64,000 bases of DNA, from positions 239,007 through 303,006 of the forward strand of contig NZ_SBFF01000005.1 in the NCBI RefSeq assembly GCF_004151485.1, written 5' to 3'. The translations under genes and the position numbers were made by a program. This DNA is from Sphingosinicella sp. CPCC 101087 (lineage in GTDB: Bacteria; Pseudomonadota; Alphaproteobacteria; Sphingomonadales; Sphingomonadaceae). Position 1 is the first letter of the stretch; the number at the start of each line of letters is the position of its first letter. The notes below the pieces were generated by a model. That model did not search any database. It was not told the DNA's origin and was given only the letters and a program-made list of their open reading frames with translations. Shown piece after piece: positions 60,424 through 64,000 of this stretch.

Positions 60424-61124
60424 GGATCAAGGATAGGCTAGTCGCCAGATCCCACCATCGGCATAAACCCCGAAATCTGCCATTCTGCCTGCGGGTGACG
60501 AGAGCCAGTTCACTATTGCAGTCCATGTGACCGGACTCGGACTCCCCGCACAGCCGGGCGTTTCGGGCGGGCGCGGGACGAGCGGATGCGCATGAGCGAA
60601 GTCGTGGGTATGTCCCTCAACGAGGCGCGTTAGATATCGAAGGACCAACCGAGTGATTAACCTTCCCTTTCCACCTAGCGTTCGGGAGGAGGGGGATCAT
60701 ACTTCTCCAGCGGACTGTCCGCTTTAGACTTGGCCAACCCCGGAGCAGAGCGTCGGCTCTCGGCCACTGACCGCCCCTTGAGACGGACCTGCACTGAGGC
60801 TCGCGCGTCCGCCGGACCATTGGGATAACGCCGTTGGGCAGAACTTCCTTCGGTGTCCTTCTGCCCGCTAGACAGCTACTCTCCGGCGTGGTGCGCTCGC
60901 GTTGCAGAGGGCGCAGCTTGCCTGTCGGTTGGACGCATTTTCCCATCATGGTTGCCACTCCGAGCTAGCGGAAGGCAGCTAACGGGCCGGCACGACAGTC
61001 CGTCAGCTTCTGAAGCCCGAGGCGCACGTGAAGAATATGTCCCAATCGTCAACTCGGTCGCGTCGCCGGGGGGCAAATGACCGCTTCGACGGACTTTCAG
61101 GCGCTGCAGCGAATGCGCGAGGGC
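60424..61124. other. Gap without a recognisable gene
   Basis: About 700 bp of sequence with lower coding character. Small open frames on both strands (for example 60617-60958 minus and 60853-61080 plus) carry no family features. It probably holds the promoter of the minus-strand phosphodiesterase gene near 60424-60560; the rest looks like decayed DNA. Confidence 0.5.
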
Positions 61125-61667
61125 CTATCGGTCCGCAGTTCGCCAGCCCGGCGGAAGAGCATCAATCTCCCTGCGCAGGTGCGCCCGTCTGAACCCGCGA
61201 CCTCGCAGCAGTCGGCGCAGGTCCGCCATGCGATCGAAATGCTGGAGCTGCACCCGGAAATAGTTGACATATTCGGCCGCTGCCAGTCCGGCTGTGAGCG
61301 TCGTCGCCCAGCGATCCCACCTGCTCACCGCGAGACCAGGCACGAGCCATACCGCAAGAGCAGCCGCTAGCCCCGCCAGAACGGCCATGAGCAGCATCGG
61401 CTCCGCACGCGCCAGAAGCATGATTGTTCTAGCCGATATGGGCTTACCCTCCAGTTGGACGGCCTTGCGCCGCCAGTAGGCGGCCCCCACACCCAGCAGC
61501 AGCCCCATCGGCACCGCGGCTATCACAAAGGCCGGGCCGAGCGCCTCGTTGCGGGTCGACGCGATCCACAATGCCGCCGCCGGCAACAAAGCTACGTTAG
61601 CCGCCTCCACCTTCCAGTAACGGCGCAAACGGCGGACGAGCCTTGCTGACAAATCGGATGTTGCCAC
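61125..61667 (-). CDS. Hypothetical membrane protein
   Basis: About 180 aa with four hydrophobic segments (roughly 23-40, 50-65, 88-108 and 113-130; ANVALLPAAALWIAST is the first) and a basic C-terminus (MADLRRLLRGRGFRRAHLRR). I recognise no family. The GTG start at 61667 is a guess; a TTG at 61718 would add 17 residues. It is divergent from the small glycine-rich membrane protein at 61910. Confidence 0.6.
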   Translation of the reverse strand: MATSDLSARLVRRLRRYWKVEAANVALLPAAALWIASTRNEALGPAFVIAAVPMGLLLGVGAAYWRRKAVQLEGKPISARTIMLLARAEPMLLMAVLAGLAAALAVWLVPGLAVSRWDRWATTLTAGLAAAEYVNYFRVQLQHFDRMADLRRLLRGRGFRRAHLRREIDALPPGWRTADR

Positions 61668-61909
61668 AACCGCCAAACTGCGCACGTCAGCCAAGCTGGT
61701 CAAATTGTGGCGCAGCAAGGGTGCGCTCCGGTGGAAAGCGGCTGTCCGTCACTTGCGCACTAGCCGGAAGCGGAACGTCGGCTTCCGGCCACTTTCCACT
61801 TGCCGGTACGCCGCCGATTCCCGCCGCCTGTCCCGGGCACGCCCCGGACAGTCCTGGGCGCAACGCCCAAATGTTGACGAGCCTTCCCCTCGCCCGTCAG
61901 GAGGATGTC

Positions 61910-62095
61910 ATGGAAGGCAAGTTCGGACTTTCTGGCAAAGCCATCGCGATTGGTGTGGTGCTTGGCGCCGTGATTGGCATCGTCATCAACAGCCTCATTG
62001 CCGGCATCGGCATCGGCATCTTCATGATCATGGCCATATCGAGCTCAAAGGAACGAGGCCGAAATCGCTGCGAGGGACAGCGTCAGGGCGATTAG
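61910..62095 (+). CDS. Small glycine-zipper-like membrane protein
   Basis: A 61-aa ORF from ATG 61910 with a strong ribosome-binding site (AGGAGGATGTC). It has one long hydrophobic region (about 10-45) rich in Gly, Ile and Ala (AIGVVLGAVIGIVINSLIAG and GIGIGIFMIMAI), then a charged tail. Short proteins like it are common in this order and are uncharacterised. The 234 bp after it, up to the MFS stop, hold nothing I recognise. Confidence 0.65.
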   Translation: MEGKFGLSGKAIAIGVVLGAVIGIVINSLIAGIGIGIFMIMAISSSKERGRNRCEGQRQGD

Positions 62096-62329
62096 TCGGC
62101 AAATCGGGCTCTGAATCCGTTCTGCCGCTAACGCCCGGCTTCGGCTCGCCCGAACAGCGCCCTTTGGATTGCAGCGGGTGCGACCGGGCGATTTCCTTGT
62201 TGGCTGTTGCAACCTTGGTTTTCGGTTCCAGTGCCAAGAGCAGCCTTTGGGCCGAACCAACAAATAGCGCTCGTCCGGATTGGTCAGCCGCGGGACCCTT
62301 GCCGCCGGATCGGTCCGTTCGCGCCAGGG

Positions 62330-63640
62330 TCACTCCTCGGCGGCGCGTCGATGGTCCTGGTCGACCCAATTGCCGGCGATCCAGAACATGGCGGCCGCGG
62401 CGACGGCCGTGAAGACGATGATCAGCATCGAATAGCGGATGGCCAAATCGCCGAAGCGCGGCTCGAGCAGGTCGGTGAGGACGCCGACGAACAGAGGGCC
62501 GACGGCCTGCCCCAGCAGGCTCGCGGCAAAGACAAGAATCGCGATCGCCACGGCCCGCATGCGCAGCTTCGCAACATGGATCGCGGCCGAAAAGATCGGC
62601 CCTTGATGGATGAGCGTGAAGAAGCTGCTGAGCGCGAAGCCCAGCATCCACCAGGCATAGCCGTCTGCGAGCAGGAACAGGATTTCGGCCGGGGCCGCCA
62701 ACAGGCAGGCCACGGCGGGCAGTCGCACCCGCAGCTTGTCATTGTGGCGGCCGAACCGGTCGAGCAGCAGGCCGCCCGCGACGATGCCCGCGGCGCCCAG
62801 CAGGCCCCGGATCGGGCCGATGCTGCTCGCGACCTCCCCCATCGACATGTCGTGGACGCGGGCCAGGAAGGTCGGCGTCCAGGTGCTGGCGGCGAACAGG
62901 TTGGCACCCATCAGCATGGCGCCGGCAATCATGGCGAGATAGGCCCGCGAGCCGGCGAGGAAACGGATCGTCTCGCTGAAACCGATCGGAAGCAGGCTGC
63001 GGGGTTGGCTTTCGCGGGCGCCACGAACGGGTTCCCTGACCGTGAAGGCGAACAGAAGGGCAAGGAAGATGCCTGGCACTCCGGCGGCCATGAACATGCT
63101 CCTCCAGCCCCAATGCTCCGCGATCCACCCTGCCAGCGGAAAGAAGAAGATGAAGGCGATGGAGCTGGCGGTGCCGAAGATGGAGAGGACCAGTGCCCGG
63201 CGCTCCGGGCGAAACATGTCCGACAGCATGGAGTTGGACGGCGCCAGCCCGCAGGCCTCGCCGGCACCCATCAGGAAGCGCGCGGCGGCGAGTTGCCAGA
63301 TGCTGGAGATGAAGCCGGTCAGCGCGGTCATCAGGCTCCAGAAGCCGAAACCGAGCGCGATGATGTTGCGCCGGTTCCAGCGATCGGCGGCCCAGGCGAT
63401 GGGAATGCCCAGTATCGAGTAGAAGAGGACGAAGGCGAGGCCGGACACGAGGCCGAGCACGGTGTCGGAGACCGCCATCTCCAGCTTGATCGCCGGCAGC
63501 GCCAGGCCGAGGATCGCCCGATCGAGATAGTTGAATGTGGAGATGAGGGTGAGAAAGCCGAGACCGTAAATGCTGGACCAGGTCCAGTCGCGCGGCTGCG
63601 GATGGCCGGTCGCCCCGGAAGCTGCTTCGGTGGGCTTCAA
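62330..63640 (-). CDS. MFS transporter, spinster-like
   Basis: A 436-aa, 12-helix permease of the same branch as the protein at 21929-23212 (TFNYLDRAILGLALPAIKLE in helix 1, AWAADRWNRRNI in the loop, FLMGAGEACGLAPSNSMLSD in helix 4). The start is TTG 63640 (KPTEAASG), since no ATG lies before helix 1; AAAGGCG is upstream at 14 nt. It follows the thiamine-pyrophosphate enzyme gene by 27 bp, so it is probably cotranscribed and may import that enzyme's substrate. Confidence 0.85.
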   Translation of the reverse strand: MKPTEAASGATGHPQPRDWTWSSIYGLGFLTLISTFNYLDRAILGLALPAIKLEMAVSDTVLGLVSGLAFVLFYSILGIPIAWAADRWNRRNIIALGFGFWSLMTALTGFISSIWQLAAARFLMGAGEACGLAPSNSMLSDMFRPERRALVLSIFGTASSIAFIFFFPLAGWIAEHWGWRSMFMAAGVPGIFLALLFAFTVREPVRGARESQPRSLLPIGFSETIRFLAGSRAYLAMIAGAMLMGANLFAASTWTPTFLARVHDMSMGEVASSIGPIRGLLGAAGIVAGGLLLDRFGRHNDKLRVRLPAVACLLAAPAEILFLLADGYAWWMLGFALSSFFTLIHQGPIFSAAIHVAKLRMRAVAIAILVFAASLLGQAVGPLFVGVLTDLLEPRFGDLAIRYSMLIIVFTAVAAAAMFWIAGNWVDQDHRRAAEE

Positions 63641-63667
63641 CGTGAGGCGCCTTTCATGCTCGTTGGG

Positions 63668-64000
63668 CTAGAGCCGAGAGGCTCTGGTCTCCTTGGCGGT
63701 GATGAACTCGAGCAGGGCCGGCACGCCCTTGCGAGTCTGTTCGATGCCGCGCCGGATCGCCGGCACGATGTCCTCGACGCGCTCGATCCGTTCGCCATAG
63801 CCGCCCATCGCCTTGGCGAAGTCGGCATAGTTTCCGGAGATGTCGGTGGCCCGGTATCGCTCCGTCGCCACGGGCATGATCGGCCGTTCGATCGCCATCG
63901 AGAAGTTGTTCAGGAGGATGGAAAGGATCGGGAGTCGCTCGCGCACCGCCGTCTCGAAGTCCATGCCGGTGAAGCCGATCGCGGCGTCGCCCCAGACGTT
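63668..64000 (-). CDS. Thiamine-pyrophosphate-dependent enzyme, C-terminal part (cut by window edge)
   Basis: The window holds the last 110 residues, on the minus strand and open at 64000. NVWGDAAIGFTGMDFETAVR and LPILSILLNNFSMAIERP contain the TPP/Mg2+-binding GDAA...NN motif of the acetolactate synthase/oxalyl-CoA decarboxylase superfamily, and the end (VPALLEFITAKETRASRL) is usual. The start and the specificity-determining parts are outside. It is followed after 27 bp by an MFS gene. Confidence 0.85.
   Translation of the reverse strand, partial: NVWGDAAIGFTGMDFETAVRERLPILSILLNNFSMAIERPIMPVATERYRATDISGNYADFAKAMGGYGERIERVEDIVPAIRRGIEQTRKGVPALLEFITAKETRASRL

Noticed and set aside
60617..60958. 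Minus-strand open frame in the 700-bp gap
   Set aside because: Amino acid pattern is not protein-like and no start signal is seen.

Overview
The window is high-GC chromosomal DNA that reads as an alphaproteobacterium of the Sphingomonadales. Pointers are the aa3 cytochrome oxidase order coxB-ctaD-ctaB-(small ORF)-ctaG-coxC-DUF983-SURF1, the pyrE-pdxJ-acpS-lepB cluster, several TonB receptor/spinster-like MFS contexts, SWFGD and PRC-barrel proteins, two DUF6894 proteins, and intergenic palindromic repeats of a kind common in this order. No database search was possible; all calls rest on motifs, lengths and context.

Region by region. 0.1-9 kb: a serine hydrolase and three regulator/target pairs (AraC with an SDR, LysR with an aldo/keto reductase and an MFS exporter, a Crp/Fnr regulator), then a DUF6894 gene broken by one frameshift and a GNAT enzyme. 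9.3-20.3 kb: envelope and ion functions (CPA2 antiporter with RCK domain, ChrA, M23 peptidase, a large unassigned membrane coiled-coil protein, PilZ protein, L,D-transpeptidase lipoprotein, SWFGD and PRC-barrel proteins, DUF411, PepSY). 20.3-28.8 kb: a probable uptake and catabolic cluster (GST zeta, class II aldolase, MFS, TonB receptor, alpha/beta hydrolase, TetR, acyl-CoA ligase) with a nearly perfect 29-bp palindrome between the hydrolase and tetR. 29-35.4 kb: housekeeping genes (DEAD-box helicase, rpsU, FKBP, AI-2E permease, lepB, acpS, pdxJ, pyrE). 35.6-44.4 kb: cytochrome oxidase structural and assembly genes, an M16 peptidase and a methyltransferase. 44.4-46.7 kb: DUF6894, ccmBA, a small metalloprotease, phhB.

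At 46.8 kb there is a tRNA-Ser(GGA). Directly beyond its 3' end lies a decayed serine recombinase, followed by a LysR/VapC chimera and other broken genes, so the tRNA looks like an old integration site. From there to about 62 kb the DNA is accessory in character: MarR with two palindromic operators and a small membrane operon, a 1000-residue hybrid histidine kinase, a membrane LytTR regulator, two amidohydrolases, a secreted EEP-fold phosphodiesterase lipoprotein, and fragments of a TonB receptor, an AraC regulator and a RibD-like protein. The window ends in an MFS gene and the 3' end of a thiamine-pyrophosphate enzyme gene.

I found no CRISPR array, rRNA, intact prophage or complete transposon. 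The most interesting signals are the TetR-palindrome catabolic cluster, the tRNA-anchored graveyard with a chimeric toxin/regulator junction, several overlapping starts on CTG/TTG/GTG codons, a coxF-like small ORF, and leader or terminator structures around the helicase, rpsU and FKBP genes.
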